Shown here piece by piece: positions 1 through 8,187 of a DNA stretch of 64,000 nucleotides. Numbering within the stretch: the stretch's first letter is position 1; each line of letters starts with the position of its first letter. Where the stretch lies: NCBI RefSeq assembly GCF_018613895.1, contig NZ_JAGGPH010000016.1, positions 124,001-188,000 on the forward strand. Direction: 5' to 3'. Below the pieces are notes generated by a model. It was not told the DNA's origin and did not search any database. It saw nothing but the letters and a program-made list of their open reading frames with translations. This stretch comes from Curtobacterium sp. ISL-83. Lineage in GTDB: Bacteria > Actinomycetota > Actinomycetes > Actinomycetales > Microbacteriaceae. The position numbers were made by a program, and so were the translations under genes.

Positions 1-875
1 GGACGGACCTCGAGCTCGACCGGGCCGTCGAGACCGTCGATCGTCGTCTTCGTGCCGAGGATCGCGTCGGCCATCTGGACCTCGAGCGTCGCGAGCAGGT
101 CGTCGCCGTCACGGCTGAAGACGTCGTGGTGCCGGACGCGGACCTCGAGGTAGAGGTCGCCGGACGGGCCGCCGGCCGGTCCGACCTCGCCCTGCCCGGG
201 CATCTGCAACCGGAGACCGGTTTCGACGCCCGCGGGGACGTCGACCGGGATCGACCGGCGCGCACGGATGCGCCCCTGGCCCTGGCAGGTCGGGCACGGG
301 TTCGGGATGACCGTGCCGTACCCGCGGCAGGTACCGCACGGCGCGCTCGTGACGACGTTGCCGAGCAACGACCTGACCTGCCGCTGGATGTGGCCCGTCC
401 CGCCGCAGATGTCGCAGGTCTGGGGGCTCGTGCCCGGCGCGCAGCACGATCCGCCGCAGGTCTCGCAGAGGACCGCGGTGTCGACCTCGACGTCCTTGTG
501 GGTGCCGAAGACGACCTCGTCCAGGTCGACGTCGATGCGGAGCAGGGCGTCCTGTCCGCGCTCGGCGCGGCTGCGCGGGCCGTTGCCGCGCCCGCCGCCC
601 GCACCGCCACCGAAGAAGGCGTCGAAGATGTCACTGAACCCGCCGGCGCCACCGCCGAACGGGTTGTCGGCCTGCGGCCCGGCGTCGTACCGACGCCGTT
701 GCTCGGGGTCGCTCAGCACGTCGTACGCGTGCGTCACGTCCTTGAAGCGCTCGGCGGCGTCCGGGCTCGGGTTCACGTCCGGGTGGAGCTCGCGCGCCAG
801 TCGGCGGTACGCCTTCTTGATGTCGGCATCGGAGGCGTCTCGCTGGACGCCGAGGACGTCGTAGTGGTCTGCCAC
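1..875 (-). CDS. dnaJ: Molecular chaperone DnaJ (DnaJ2 type), 3' end cut by window edge
   Basis: Co-chaperone that stimulates DnaK ATP hydrolysis and delivers unfolded clients. The first 291 codons are present; the C-terminal part (perhaps 80-90 residues) lies outside the window. A GTG start at 873-875 gives a J-domain opening VADHYDVLGV, with the HPD motif at residues 31-33, a short Gly/Phe region at about 72-99, and four Cys pairs of the zinc-finger region from residue 137 to about 202. The first zinc repeat reads CETCGGSCC instead of CxxCxGxG, a variant I associate with the actinobacterial DnaJ2 group. It lies 103 bp downstream of hrcA on the same strand, the usual hrcA-dnaJ2 heat-shock arrangement. 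Confidence 0.95.
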   Translation of the reverse strand, partial: MADHYDVLGVQRDASDADIKKAYRRLARELHPDVNPSPDAAERFKDVTHAYDVLSDPEQRRRYDAGPQADNPFGGGAGGFSDIFDAFFGGGAGGGRGNGPRSRAERGQDALLRIDVDLDEVVFGTHKDVEVDTAVLCETCGGSCCAPGTSPQTCDICGGTGHIQRQVRSLLGNVVTSAPCGTCRGYGTVIPNPCPTCQGQGRIRARRSIPVDVPAGVETGLRLQMPGQGEVGPAGGPSGDLYLEVRVRHHDVFSRDGDDLLATLEVQMADAILGTKTTIDGLDGPVELEVR

Positions 876-978
876 GTATCCCTCAGTCGGTTCGGATCGG
901 TCGGATCGGTTCGGTCAGGAGGCCCGGTGTGCGCCCCGCTGGTGGGTCGCGCCCGTCAGGTGGCCGGGTCGGTCTCGG

Positions 979-1998
979 TCAATGCTCACCGAGGAGTTTG
1001 GAGAGGTACCGTGCGACGGCGCGCACGGCGGCCATGTTCGTGCCGTAGTCCATGCGGGTCGGCCCGAGGACGCCCAACCGAGCGACCTCACCGCCCGCCA
1101 GGTAGCCACCGGCGACGATGCTCGTCGCGTCGAGCCCGTACTCGGCGTTCTCCATGCCGATGCTCGCCGCCACCGCGATGTCGTCGACCTGCATCTCACT
1201 GAACAACCGGAGCAGGGTGACTTGTTCCTCGATGGCCTCGAGCACGGGGAAGAGGCCGCCGGAGAAGTCCTGTTCGCTCTTCGCCAGGTTCGCGGCGCCG
1301 GCCATCAGCAGGCGGTCCTGCCGGTTCGCGCCGACCTGCTCGATGAGCGTCGCGACGACCACGCCGGCGAGGGGCTGCCCCTCCGGTCGGAGCTGCTGCG
1401 GGACGGCCCGGAGCGCCCGCGGGACGTCCTGGAGCAGGAGGCCGACGGCAGCGCCGTTCACGACGCTGCGGAGTTCGGTGAGCGCGGTCTCGTCGATCGG
1501 CACGTCGGTCTCGACGACCCGCTGCTCGACCCGCGCGGTGTCCGTGATCAGGACGATCATCAGCCGGGAGTCGCCCAGGCGGACGAGTTCGACGTGCTGG
1601 ACGCGCGCCCGGATCATCGAGGGGTACTGGACGAGGGCGACCTGGTTCGTGAGCTGGCTGAGCAGCCGGACGGTGCGCCCGAGGACCTCGTCGAGGTCGT
1701 TCGGCGCCCCGAGGAACGTCTCGATCGCGTGCCGCTGGGCGCTGGAGAGCGGTCGGGTCCCCGCGAGGTGGTCGACGAAGAGCCGGTAGCCCTTGTCGGT
1801 TGGGACACGACCCGACGAGGTGTGGGGAGCGACGATGAGCTGCTCGTCCTCGAGCTGGGCCATGTCGTTGCGGATGGTGGCGGCGCTGACACCGAAGGCG
1901 TGCCGTTCGACGATGGTCTTCGAGCCGACCGGTTCGCGGGAGGCGACGTAGTCCCGCACGATCGCCTTGAGGACCTCGAGGCTGCGTTCGCTGACCAC
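979..1998 (-). CDS. hrcA: Heat-inducible transcriptional repressor HrcA
   Basis: Repressor of class I heat-shock genes that binds CIRCE operators; its activity in the family depends on GroEL. The N-terminus VVSERSLEVLKAIVRDYVAS, the winged-helix segment (SAATIRNDMAQLEDE) and the following GRVPTDKGYRLFVDHL block are diagnostic; about 339 residues is normal length. An open frame reaches 2025, but I chose the GTG at 1996-1998. It has a good Shine-Dalgarno (GAAGGGG) a few bases upstream and matches the family N-terminus, and a longer start would overlap the CIRCE-like site at 2019-2045. It is followed by dnaJ, so it probably autoregulates the pair. Confidence 0.93.
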   Translation of the reverse strand: MVSERSLEVLKAIVRDYVASREPVGSKTIVERHAFGVSAATIRNDMAQLEDEQLIVAPHTSSGRVPTDKGYRLFVDHLAGTRPLSSAQRHAIETFLGAPNDLDEVLGRTVRLLSQLTNQVALVQYPSMIRARVQHVELVRLGDSRLMIVLITDTARVEQRVVETDVPIDETALTELRSVVNGAAVGLLLQDVPRALRAVPQQLRPEGQPLAGVVVATLIEQVGANRQDRLLMAGAANLAKSEQDFSGGLFPVLEAIEEQVTLLRLFSEMQVDDIAVAASIGMENAEYGLDATSIVAGGYLAGGEVARLGVLGPTRMDYGTNMAAVRAVARYLSKLLGEH

Positions 1999-2018
1999 CT
2001 GATCCCCTTCCGTTCGTT

Positions 2019-2045
2019 CTGGCACTCGGACGTGTCGACTGCTGA
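2019..2045. promoter_or_regulatory. Degenerate CIRCE-like operator upstream of hrcA
   Basis: Reading the plus strand, CTGGCACTC (2019-2027), nine spacer bases, then GACTGCTGA (2037-2045). The first half-site is a perfect CIRCE arm and the spacer is exactly nine, as in CIRCE. The second arm matches the expected GAGTGCCAG at only five of nine positions. It sits about 20 bp upstream of the chosen hrcA start, the expected place for HrcA autoregulation. The weak second arm keeps this tentative. Confidence 0.5.
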
Positions 2046-2105
2046 TCCTACGCCCGACCGCCGACGCCCCGGGACTTCTGCACAGGCCGCCGGTACGCTT
2101 CCGGC

Positions 2106-2534
2106 ATGACCTACGGACAGCAGCCCGGCGGCGGCCAGTACCCCGGCGGACCGCAGCAGCCCGGCGGCCCCCAGGGCCCCGGCGGGTACTACCAGCCGCC
2201 GCAGCCGATGACGCCGGCGGACCAGCGGCTCTGGGCGACCCTGACGCACATCGGCGGGATCTTCTCGAACTTCGTCGCGCCGCTCGTCGCCTACCTGGTG
2301 CTGCGGGACCGCGGCGCCTTCGTGCGCGAGCACACCCGCGCTGCCCTCAACTTCCACCTGACGATGGCCATCGCCTACGTCGCCGGGACCATCCTGTCGA
2401 TCGTCGTGATCGGACTGTTCATCATCTGGGCAGCGGGCATCGTGTCGATCGTCTTCGGGATCATCGCGGCCGTCGCGGCCAACCGGGGCCAGCTCTACCG
2501 CTACCCGCTGTCGATCGAGTTCATCCGCGAGTAG
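2106..2534 (+). CDS. DUF4870 domain-containing small membrane protein
   Basis: A 142-residue protein of unknown function. Residues 1-35 are a Pro/Gly/Gln-rich cytoplasmic-type leader with repeated PGG units. From about residue 38 the DUF4870 pattern begins (RLWATLTHIGGIF, then AFVREHTRAALNFHLT). Three hydrophobic stretches (about 47-63, 80-105, 108-125) are probable membrane helices, and the end (YRYPLSIEFIRE) is typical of the family. It is transcribed away from hrcA and converges on hemW. No enzymatic motif is visible; a role in the membrane is all that can be said. Confidence 0.85.
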   Translation: MTYGQQPGGGQYPGGPQQPGGPQGPGGYYQPPQPMTPADQRLWATLTHIGGIFSNFVAPLVAYLVLRDRGAFVREHTRAALNFHLTMAIAYVAGTILSIVVIGLFIIWAAGIVSIVFGIIAAVAANRGQLYRYPLSIEFIRE

Positions 2535-2547
2535 CGCCGGCGAGCGG

Positions 2548-3765
2548 TCAGTCCAGCAGCTCCCGCACCACCGCGTCGGCGAGCAGCCGGCCCGTCCTGG
2601 TCAGGTCGATCCGCCCCCGCACCGCGGCCGACCCGTCTACGAGACCACGTGCGATGAGCCCGGCGACGCGGCCACGGGCCTCCTGGCGGAGCTCGGAGGT
2701 GGTGAGTTCCCCGCGGACACGCGCGGCGAGGAGCACGCGCTCGACGTAGCGGGTCTCGGCGTCGAGCGTCTCGCGCCCGGCGGCCGGCGACACGCGGTCG
2801 AGCACACGGTTCGCGTAGGGCGCCGGGTGCTTCACGTTCCACCACCGGGTGCCCGCGACGCTCGAGTGGGCGCCGGGGCCGACCCCCCACCAGTCGTGGC
2901 CCTTCCAGTAGGACAGGTTGTGCCGGCTCGCGTGCTCCGGGCCGCGCGACCAGTTGGAGACCTCGTACCAGGAGTACCCCGCGGCCCCGAACACCTCGTC
3001 GGCCAGGTCGTACATGTCCGCGGCGAGGTCGTCGTCCGGGGCCGGGAGCTCACCCCGCGAGACCGCCCGGCCCATCGCCGTCCCGTCCTCGACGATCAGC
3101 GAGTACGCCGACACGTGGTCGGGTGCGCAGGCCACCGCCGCGTCGAGCGAGGTCCGCCAGTCGGCCAGGGACTCCCCCGGCGTCGAGTAGATGAGGTCGA
3201 GGCTGACGTCGAGCCCCTGCTGCTTCGCGAGGTCGACGACGACGGGCACGCGCAGCGGGTCGTGGGTGCGATCGAGGGTCGCGAGCACGTGCGGGACGGC
3301 CGACTGCATGCCGTAGCTCATCCGCGTGAACCCGCCGCGCTGCAGGGTCGCGATGGACTCGGCGTCGACGGAGTCGGGGTTCGCCTCGGTCGTGATCTCC
3401 GCGCCTGGCAGGATCCCCCAGGTGTCGTCGATCGCCCGGAGGATCATCACCAGGTCGGACGCCGGCAGCATCGTGGGGGTGCCGCCGCCGAAGAAGACCG
3501 TCGACACCGGGCGCCGCGGGACGCCGGAACGGTCGAGCACCGTCGCCGCCCACTCGATCTCGCGCACGGCGTGGCCGGCGTAGTCGTCCCGCCGGACGCC
3601 GCGGAGCTCCGAGGCCGTGTAGGTGTTGAAGTCGCAGTACCCGCAGCGGACGCGGCAGAAGGGGACGTGGACGTACACGCCGAAGGGCACGGCACCCGCG
3701 TCCGGGCCCGGGGTGATCAGGCCGTCCCGTGGGGCGGGATCGGCGATCGGGAGGGCACTCGGCAT
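2548..3765 (-). CDS. hemW: Radical SAM heme chaperone HemW (coproporphyrinogen III oxidase-like)
   Basis: Radical SAM family protein related to HemN that binds heme and is thought to deliver it; it was long mis-annotated as oxygen-independent coproporphyrinogen oxidase. The signature cluster cysteines are C37, C41 and C44 (CRVRCGYCDF), preceded by YVHVPFC; HemN has a fourth Cys that HemW lacks, and here F follows as CDF. GGGTPTML and the C-terminal HemN_C region are also present. Length is 405 aa from the ATG at 3763-3765; another in-frame ATG lies at 3774, and neither has a well-spaced ribosome site. The frame stays open further upstream but runs antisense to the HAD gene, so that part is not coding. 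Its neighbour lepA is a common genomic partner. Confidence 0.92.
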   Translation of the reverse strand: MPSALPIADPAPRDGLITPGPDAGAVPFGVYVHVPFCRVRCGYCDFNTYTASELRGVRRDDYAGHAVREIEWAATVLDRSGVPRRPVSTVFFGGGTPTMLPASDLVMILRAIDDTWGILPGAEITTEANPDSVDAESIATLQRGGFTRMSYGMQSAVPHVLATLDRTHDPLRVPVVVDLAKQQGLDVSLDLIYSTPGESLADWRTSLDAAVACAPDHVSAYSLIVEDGTAMGRAVSRGELPAPDDDLAADMYDLADEVFGAAGYSWYEVSNWSRGPEHASRHNLSYWKGHDWWGVGPGAHSSVAGTRWWNVKHPAPYANRVLDRVSPAAGRETLDAETRYVERVLLAARVRGELTTSELRQEARGRVAGLIARGLVDGSAAVRGRIDLTRTGRLLADAVVRELLD

Positions 3766-3793
3766 GGACTCCATTGTCGGCCATGATGGAGGG

Positions 3794-4495
3794 ATGGAGC
3801 ACCACGCGGTCCCCACCACGGTCCTCTGGGACATCGACGGCACGCTCGTCCTCAACGCGTCGTCGCCGGGCAACCTGTACCACCTCGCGCTCGAGCGGGC
3901 CGTGGGCCGGGACCTCACACTCCGCGTCGGACACCAGCACGGACGCACCGATGCCGGGCTCATCGCGGAGCACGTCCGGGCACACGACCTCGGGGACGAC
4001 CTCATCCCCGTCGTCAGCGGGCACCTGCGGGACCTCACCACCGAGCGGTACCACGCCGGCGACCGGCGACGCCCGGCCCCCGGCGCGATGGACCTGGTGG
4101 CCCGGTTCGCGGAGCTCGGATGGCGCAACGGCCTGCTGACGGGCAACTCCGCGTACCGCGCTCGCGTCAAGCTGCTCGGCGCCGGGTTCGCCGTCGACGC
4201 CTTCGACTGGGAGCACTCGTACTTCGGCGACGAGGAGGTCGACCGCACCGGCGTCACCGGCCGCGCTGCCGAGGCCCTCGCCGGGACCCGTGCCGTGATC
4301 GTCGGGGACACCCCGCGCGACGGTGAGGCCGCCGACGCCGTGGGGATCCCCTTCGTCGCCGTGGCGACGGGGGTCTACGACGTGGACTCGCTCCGGGCCA
4401 CGGCAGCGGTGACGATCGCGCGCGACTGCGTGCAGGACGGGCAGCTCATCGAGGAGGCGATCGCGGCGTTGCCGCCGCTCCGCCCGGTCGGCTGA
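3794..4495 (+). CDS. HAD-superfamily hydrolase, phosphoglycolate phosphatase-like
   Basis: A 233-residue haloacid dehalogenase-fold phosphatase. Motif I is WDIDGTL near the start (nucleophile Asp and general acid Asp), motif II is in LLTGNS, and motif IV is the segment VIVGDTPRDGEAADAVGIP. The cap between motif I and II is alpha-helical, as in the PGP/Gph group. Substrate cannot be read from sequence. The ATG at 3794 has GGAGG only one base upstream, which is too close to be ideal; an in-frame ATG at 3764 would overlap hemW. The gene is divergent from hemW with only 28 bp between the start codons, so their promoters must overlap or lie within coding sequence. Confidence 0.85.
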   Translation: MEHHAVPTTVLWDIDGTLVLNASSPGNLYHLALERAVGRDLTLRVGHQHGRTDAGLIAEHVRAHDLGDDLIPVVSGHLRDLTTERYHAGDRRRPAPGAMDLVARFAELGWRNGLLTGNSAYRARVKLLGAGFAVDAFDWEHSYFGDEEVDRTGVTGRAAEALAGTRAVIVGDTPRDGEAADAVGIPFVAVATGVYDVDSLRATAAVTIARDCVQDGQLIEEAIAALPPLRPVG

Positions 4496-4789
4496 GCCGA
4501 CGGCCTGTCGGCGTCTCCGTCTGGAGGCGTGGGACGGGCTCAGCCACGCGCCTCCCGTCCGCGGGTCCACGCGTCCGGCGGCCGCCTGCCGACGCGCCAT
4601 CGCGGCCCCGCCGAGAGCGCTCGACACGCCGCACGCCCGACGCCGAGGGCGCGGAAACCGTCGCTCGGCGACGCCCAGCGCGACGGATTGTGCTCCCCCA
4701 CTGCCCGCGCCCGGGCGTGTCGCAGCAGCGCTTGGTCGCCGCGTGTCGTCGCCGCGTGTCGGTCGCCGGCCGGGCGGCCAGCAGGCGGG
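4496..4789. other. Non-coding interval with dispersed-repeat sequence
   Basis: Between the HAD gene and the convergent DUF1990 gene. It holds one exact copy of the 12-mer GCCTCCCGTCCG (4550-4561), with an imperfect GGAGGCG/CGCCTCC hairpin around 4523-4556 that could end either transcript. The stretch around 4625-4690 (GACACGCCGC, ACCGTCGCTC, CAGCGCGACG) resembles pieces of the long repeats at 36761-37287. No convincing gene, tRNA or small RNA is visible. Confidence 0.5.
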
Positions 4790-5437
4790 TCAGTCGCCGC
4801 GGAGGGCGGCCAGGTACTTCTCCGCCATGACCTTCTGCTGCCGCCGCAACAGCGGTGCGACGAACTGCCACTTCCGACTGGCCGGCTGCGAGAACTGCCG
4901 GATCTGCAGCCAGACGGAGCCGTCCGGGGTCCGCTCCACGACGAAGGACTCCTCGCCCGAGAGCGGGTGCCCCTCGAGCGTGCCGTACGCGAAGCCCTTG
5001 CGGTCGTGCTCGTCGATGATCGACACGACCCGGACCGGTGCCTGCACTGTCTGTCCGAACGCGTGCATCGTCAGGGTCGCCGTGGTCCCGGCGGTGACCA
5101 GCGGGGTCCCGTCGGCCGCGAACTTCTCGACCCGGGGCGTCCCGATCGAGGCCGGCGTGATCGGCACGCCCTCGTCGTCGAAGGTGACCGGGTTGTAGCG
5201 GACCTCGTCGTCGTCGGGCTGTTCCTCGACCTGCACGCGGATGCCGCTGCGCTCCTGGATCTGCCACGTCAGGGTCTGCGTGACCGCGGTCTCGAAGCGC
5301 GCGTCGCCGTGGCCGATCCGGGAGCGGGACTCCGTCGGGGTGAACCCCTCCGGCGGGTACGTCATGAGGTCCGGTGCCTGGGTCGCGCCCACGGCTCCGT
5401 ACGTCAGGGCGGTCCGGTAGCTCCCGCGGGTACTCAT
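4790..5437 (-). CDS. DUF1990 family protein
   Basis: A 215-residue protein of unknown function, recognised by the overall DUF1990 layout: an N-terminal [21 protein letters not shown] block, then a central beta-rich domain containing [20 protein letters not shown] and [20 protein letters not shown]. The C-terminal helix carries ARRQQK-like basic residues and ends [11 protein letters not shown]. There is no signal peptide or membrane helix. I used the ATG at 5435-5437 (MSTRGSYRT); the upstream extension to 5503 is low-complexity and lacks a ribosome site. The family is often suggested to bind a small hydrophobic ligand because of its START-like fold, but that is not testable here. Confidence 0.85.
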   Translation of the reverse strand: MSTRGSYRTALTYGAVGATQAPDLMTYPPEGFTPTESRSRIGHGDARFETAVTQTLTWQIQERSGIRVQVEEQPDDDEVRYNPVTFDDEGVPITPASIGTPRVEKFAADGTPLVTAGTTATLTMHAFGQTVQAPVRVVSIIDEHDRKGFAYGTLEGHPLSGEESFVVERTPDGSVWLQIRQFSQPASRKWQFVAPLLRRQQKVMAEKYLAALRGD

Positions 5438-5572
5438 GGCCGCAATGCTACCGGGGTGCCGGGGGTGCGGCCGCCCCGGCGGGTCGCGCGGGCCGCTCAG
5501 CACCCGTGCTGCGGGCCTCCCGGCCGTGATGCTGGCCGCCCTCCGGACGCGGGTCCGGAGGGCGGTCCGGCG

Positions 5573-7420
5573 CTACTTCTTCTTCTCTTCGACGTCCCCG
5601 GAGAGCGCGGCGATGAAGGCCTCCTGCGGGACCTCGACCCGGCCGATGGTCTTCATGCGCTTCTTGCCCTCCTTCTGCTTCTCGAGCAGCTTGCGCTTGC
5701 GGGTGATGTCACCGCCGTAGCACTTCGCCAGGACGTCCTTGCGCATCGCGCGGATGCTCTCGCGCGCGATGATGCGGGCGCCGATCGCGGCCTGGATCGG
5801 GACCTCGAACTGCTGGCGCGGGATGAGCTTCCGGAGTCGCTCCGTCATGAGCGTGCCGTACGCGTACGCCTTGTCGCGGTGCACGATCGCGCTGAACGCG
5901 TCGACCTGCTCACCCTGCAGCAGGATGTCGACCTTCACGAGGTCCGCGGCCTGGTCGCCGATGGGCTCGTAGTCCAGGCTCGCGTAGCCCTGCGTCTTGC
6001 TCTTCAGCTGGTCGAAGAAGTCGAAGACGATCTCGCCGAGGGGCATCTGGTAGCGGATCTCGACGCGGTCCTCGCCCAGGTACTCCATGCCGAGCAGGGA
6101 GCCTCGGCGCTGCTGGCAGAGCTCCATGATCGCGCCGACGTAGTCCTTCGGGGCGAGGATCGCCGCGCGGACCATGGGCTCCCGGACCTCGAGGATGCGG
6201 CCCGTCGGGAACTCGGACGGGTTCGTGACCTGGGTCGTCGTGTTGTCCTCGGTCGTGACGTCGTAGATCACGCTCGGGGCGGTGGTGATGAGGTCGAGGC
6301 CGAACTCGCGGCTGAGCCGCTCGGTGATGATCTCGAGGTGCAGCAGGCCGAGGAACCCGCAGCGGAAGCCGAAGCCGAGTGCGACGGAGGTCTCCGGCTC
6401 GTAGACCAGGGCCGCGTCGGAGAGCTTGAGCTTGTCGAGCGCCTCGCGGAGGTCCGGGTAGTCCGAGCCGTCGATCGGGTACAGGCCGGAGAAGACCATC
6501 GGCTTCGGGTCGGTGTACCCGGGCAGCGCCTGCGTCGCCGGACGCTGCGCGCTGGTGACGGTGTCGCCGACCTTCGACTGGCGGACGTCCTTGACGCCGG
6601 TGATCAGGTAGCCGACCTCGCCGACGGACAGGCCCTTCGTCGGGGTCGGCTCCGGGCTCGACACCCCGATCTCGAGGATCTCGTGCGTCGACTTGGTCGA
6701 CATCATCTGGACCTTCTCGCGCGGCTTGATCGACCCGTCGATCATGCGGATGTACGTCACGACGCCGCGGTAGCTGTCGTACACCGAGTCGAAGATCATC
6801 GCGCGCGGCGGGGCGTCCACCGTGCCGGTCGGTGCCGGGACCGTGCGGACGACGCGGTCCAGGAGCTCCGCGACACCGACACCGGTCTTGCCCGAGACCC
6901 GCAGCACGTCCTCCGGCTTGCCCCCGATGAGCTGGGCGAGTTCGGCCGCGTACTTGTCCGGGTCGGCGGCGGGCAGGTCGATCTTGTTGAGCACCGGGAT
7001 GATCTCGAGGTCGTTCTCGAGCGCCAGGTACAGGTTCGCGAGGGTCTGCGCCTCGATGCCCTGTGCCGCATCGACGAGCAGGATCGCGCCCTCGCACGCC
7101 GCCAGGCTGCGCGAGACCTCGTACGAGAAGTCGACGTGCCCGGGGGTGTCGATCATGTTCAGCGCGAAGGTCTCACCGTCGAGCTCCCACGGCATGCGGA
7201 CCGCCTGGGACTTGATCGTGATGCCGCGCTCGCGCTCGATGTCCATGCGGTCGAGGTACTGCGCACGCATGGCGCGGTCCTCGACGATGCCGGTGATCGA
7301 GAGCATGCGGTCGGCCAGCGTGGACTTGCCGTGGTCGATGTGGGCGATGATGCAGAAGTTGCGGATCGCCCCGGCCGGGGTCGCGGCGGGCTCGAGCGGC
7401 GCAGATGCTTGTGGGCTCAC
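5573..7420 (-). CDS. lepA: Elongation factor 4 (LepA), ribosome back-translocase GTPase
   Basis: Translational GTPase that acts on stalled or mis-translocated ribosomes. The 615-residue length fits the family. G1 is [14 protein letters not shown] near residue 27, followed by the switch I region [12 protein letters not shown]3 [12 protein letters not shown] and G4 [11 protein letters not shown]. The distinctive LepA C-terminal domain is present, with [20 protein letters not shown] and the basic tail [20 protein letters not shown]. The last residues are KKK. It is transcribed away from rpsT across a 384 bp gap that contains tandem repeats. Confidence 0.98.
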   Translation of the reverse strand: MSPQASAPLEPAATPAGAIRNFCIIAHIDHGKSTLADRMLSITGIVEDRAMRAQYLDRMDIERERGITIKSQAVRMPWELDGETFALNMIDTPGHVDFSYEVSRSLAACEGAILLVDAAQGIEAQTLANLYLALENDLEIIPVLNKIDLPAADPDKYAAELAQLIGGKPEDVLRVSGKTGVGVAELLDRVVRTVPAPTGTVDAPPRAMIFDSVYDSYRGVVTYIRMIDGSIKPREKVQMMSTKSTHEILEIGVSSPEPTPTKGLSVGEVGYLITGVKDVRQSKVGDTVTSAQRPATQALPGYTDPKPMVFSGLYPIDGSDYPDLREALDKLKLSDAALVYEPETSVALGFGFRCGFLGLLHLEIITERLSREFGLDLITTAPSVIYDVTTEDNTTTQVTNPSEFPTGRILEVREPMVRAAILAPKDYVGAIMELCQQRRGSLLGMEYLGEDRVEIRYQMPLGEIVFDFFDQLKSKTQGYASLDYEPIGDQAADLVKVDILLQGEQVDAFSAIVHRDKAYAYGTLMTERLRKLIPRQQFEVPIQAAIGARIIARESIRAMRKDVLAKCYGGDITRKRKLLEKQKEGKKRMKTIGRVEVPQEAFIAALSGDVEEKKK

Positions 7421-7468
7421 GGTTCCTCGGGGTGGGTCGGACGGTCGGACAAGTCTCCCACGTCTGGT

Positions 7469-7568
7469 CGCCCGGCGAGACGCCCCGTCCCGCCGATCCG
7501 CTCGCCGGGCGAGACGCCCCCGTCCCGCCGATCCGCTCGCCGGGCGAGACGCCCCCGTCCCGCCGACA
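7469..7568. repeat. Tandem repeat, about 35 bp unit, three copies
   Basis: Three consecutive near-identical units: 7469-7502 (34 bp), 7503-7537 (35 bp) and 7538 to about 7568 (truncated). Each carries GCGAGACGCC, CCGTCCCGCC and GATCCGCT. Just downstream (7580-7640) are inverted and direct copies of the same GAGACGCC/GGCGTCTC word. The repeats fill most of the lepA-rpsT divergent gap, ahead of the rpsT promoter candidate. There are no distinct spacers, so this is not CRISPR. Confidence 0.8.
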
Positions 7569-7665
7569 CACCGCCGAGTACGCGAGACGCCGCGGTATTC
7601 GGCACCGTCTCGAGCAAACCGGGGCGTCTCGAGCAGACGGGGTCGTTCCGCGGCGTTTCGCTGCG

Positions 7666-7694
7666 TTGTTCCGCGCGGTTCCGCCTGGTAATGT
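7666..7694 (+). promoter_or_regulatory. Candidate rpsT promoter
   Basis: TTGTTC at 7666-7671 and TAATGT at 7689-7694, separated by 17 bp, stand out in an otherwise very GC-rich gap. They lie about 110 bp upstream of the rpsT ATG. The fit to sigma-70 consensus is moderate (TTG... and TA...T conserved), so this is a candidate only. Confidence 0.35.
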
Positions 7695-7804
7695 TGGTGG
7701 CTGGCTTACGCGTTCCGTCGCCCACGGGTGGAACGCGATGCGACCAAGGGCCCCTCTACCCAGCGGTCGCAACCACCCGTCCGAGACGAAGCAGGAGAAC
7801 ATCC

Positions 7805-8065
7805 ATGGCGAACATCAAGTCGCAGATCAAGCGCATCAAGACCAACCTGAAGGCCCAGGAGCGCAACAAGGCCTACAAGTCCGAGCTCAAGACGTTCATC
7901 CGTCACACGAACGATGCCGTTGCTGCCGGTGACAAGGACAAGGCCGTCGCGGCCCTGGCCGTCGCCACCAAGAAGCTCGACAAGGCCGTGAGCAAGGGCG
8001 TCATCCACAAGAACCAGGCTGCGAACCGCAAGTCGGCCATCGCCAAGAAGGTCGCGTCGCTCTGA
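7805..8065 (+). CDS. rpsT: 30S ribosomal protein S20
   Basis: An 86-residue, Lys/Ala-rich primary rRNA-binding protein of the small subunit that binds 16S rRNA early in assembly. The N-terminus [14 protein letters not shown] and the C-terminal block [19 protein letters not shown] are hallmarks of S20. The start follows AGGAGAACATCC (Shine-Dalgarno AGGAG). It is monocistronic: a promoter candidate lies upstream and a perfect hairpin terminator begins 17 bp after the stop. Codon use is strongly biased to AAG for lysine, as expected for a highly expressed ribosomal gene. Confidence 0.98.
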   Translation: MANIKSQIKRIKTNLKAQERNKAYKSELKTFIRHTNDAVAAGDKDKAVAALAVATKKLDKAVSKGVIHKNQAANRKSAIAKKVASL

Positions 8066-8082
8066 CGCTCTGATCCTCGTTC

Positions 8083-8113
8083 GAAGGCCCCGCACCGTTG
8101 GTGCGGGGCCTTC
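8083..8113 (+). terminator. Rho-independent terminator of rpsT
   Basis: A perfect 13-bp stem (8083-8095 with 8101-8113, GAAGGCCCCGCAC arm) closes a five-base loop and is followed by TCGTCGTT. It lies 17 bp after the rpsT stop. Confidence 0.9.
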
Positions 8114-8187
8114 GTCGTTCCCGGGTCCACCTGCGCGGTCAGTACCGTTCCTGCACCGCCGCATGCGGACGGGAGGCCCCGCTCGCG

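Noticed and set aside
7469..7568. Possible CRISPR array
   Set aside because: The repeats are directly adjacent with no unique spacers, only about three units are present, and no cas genes are nearby.
4529..8065. A 1178-codon plus-strand frame that ends with ribosomal protein S20
   Set aside because: Only the last 86 codons are real (rpsT); the rest is antisense to DUF1990 and lepA, with the repeat gap in between.
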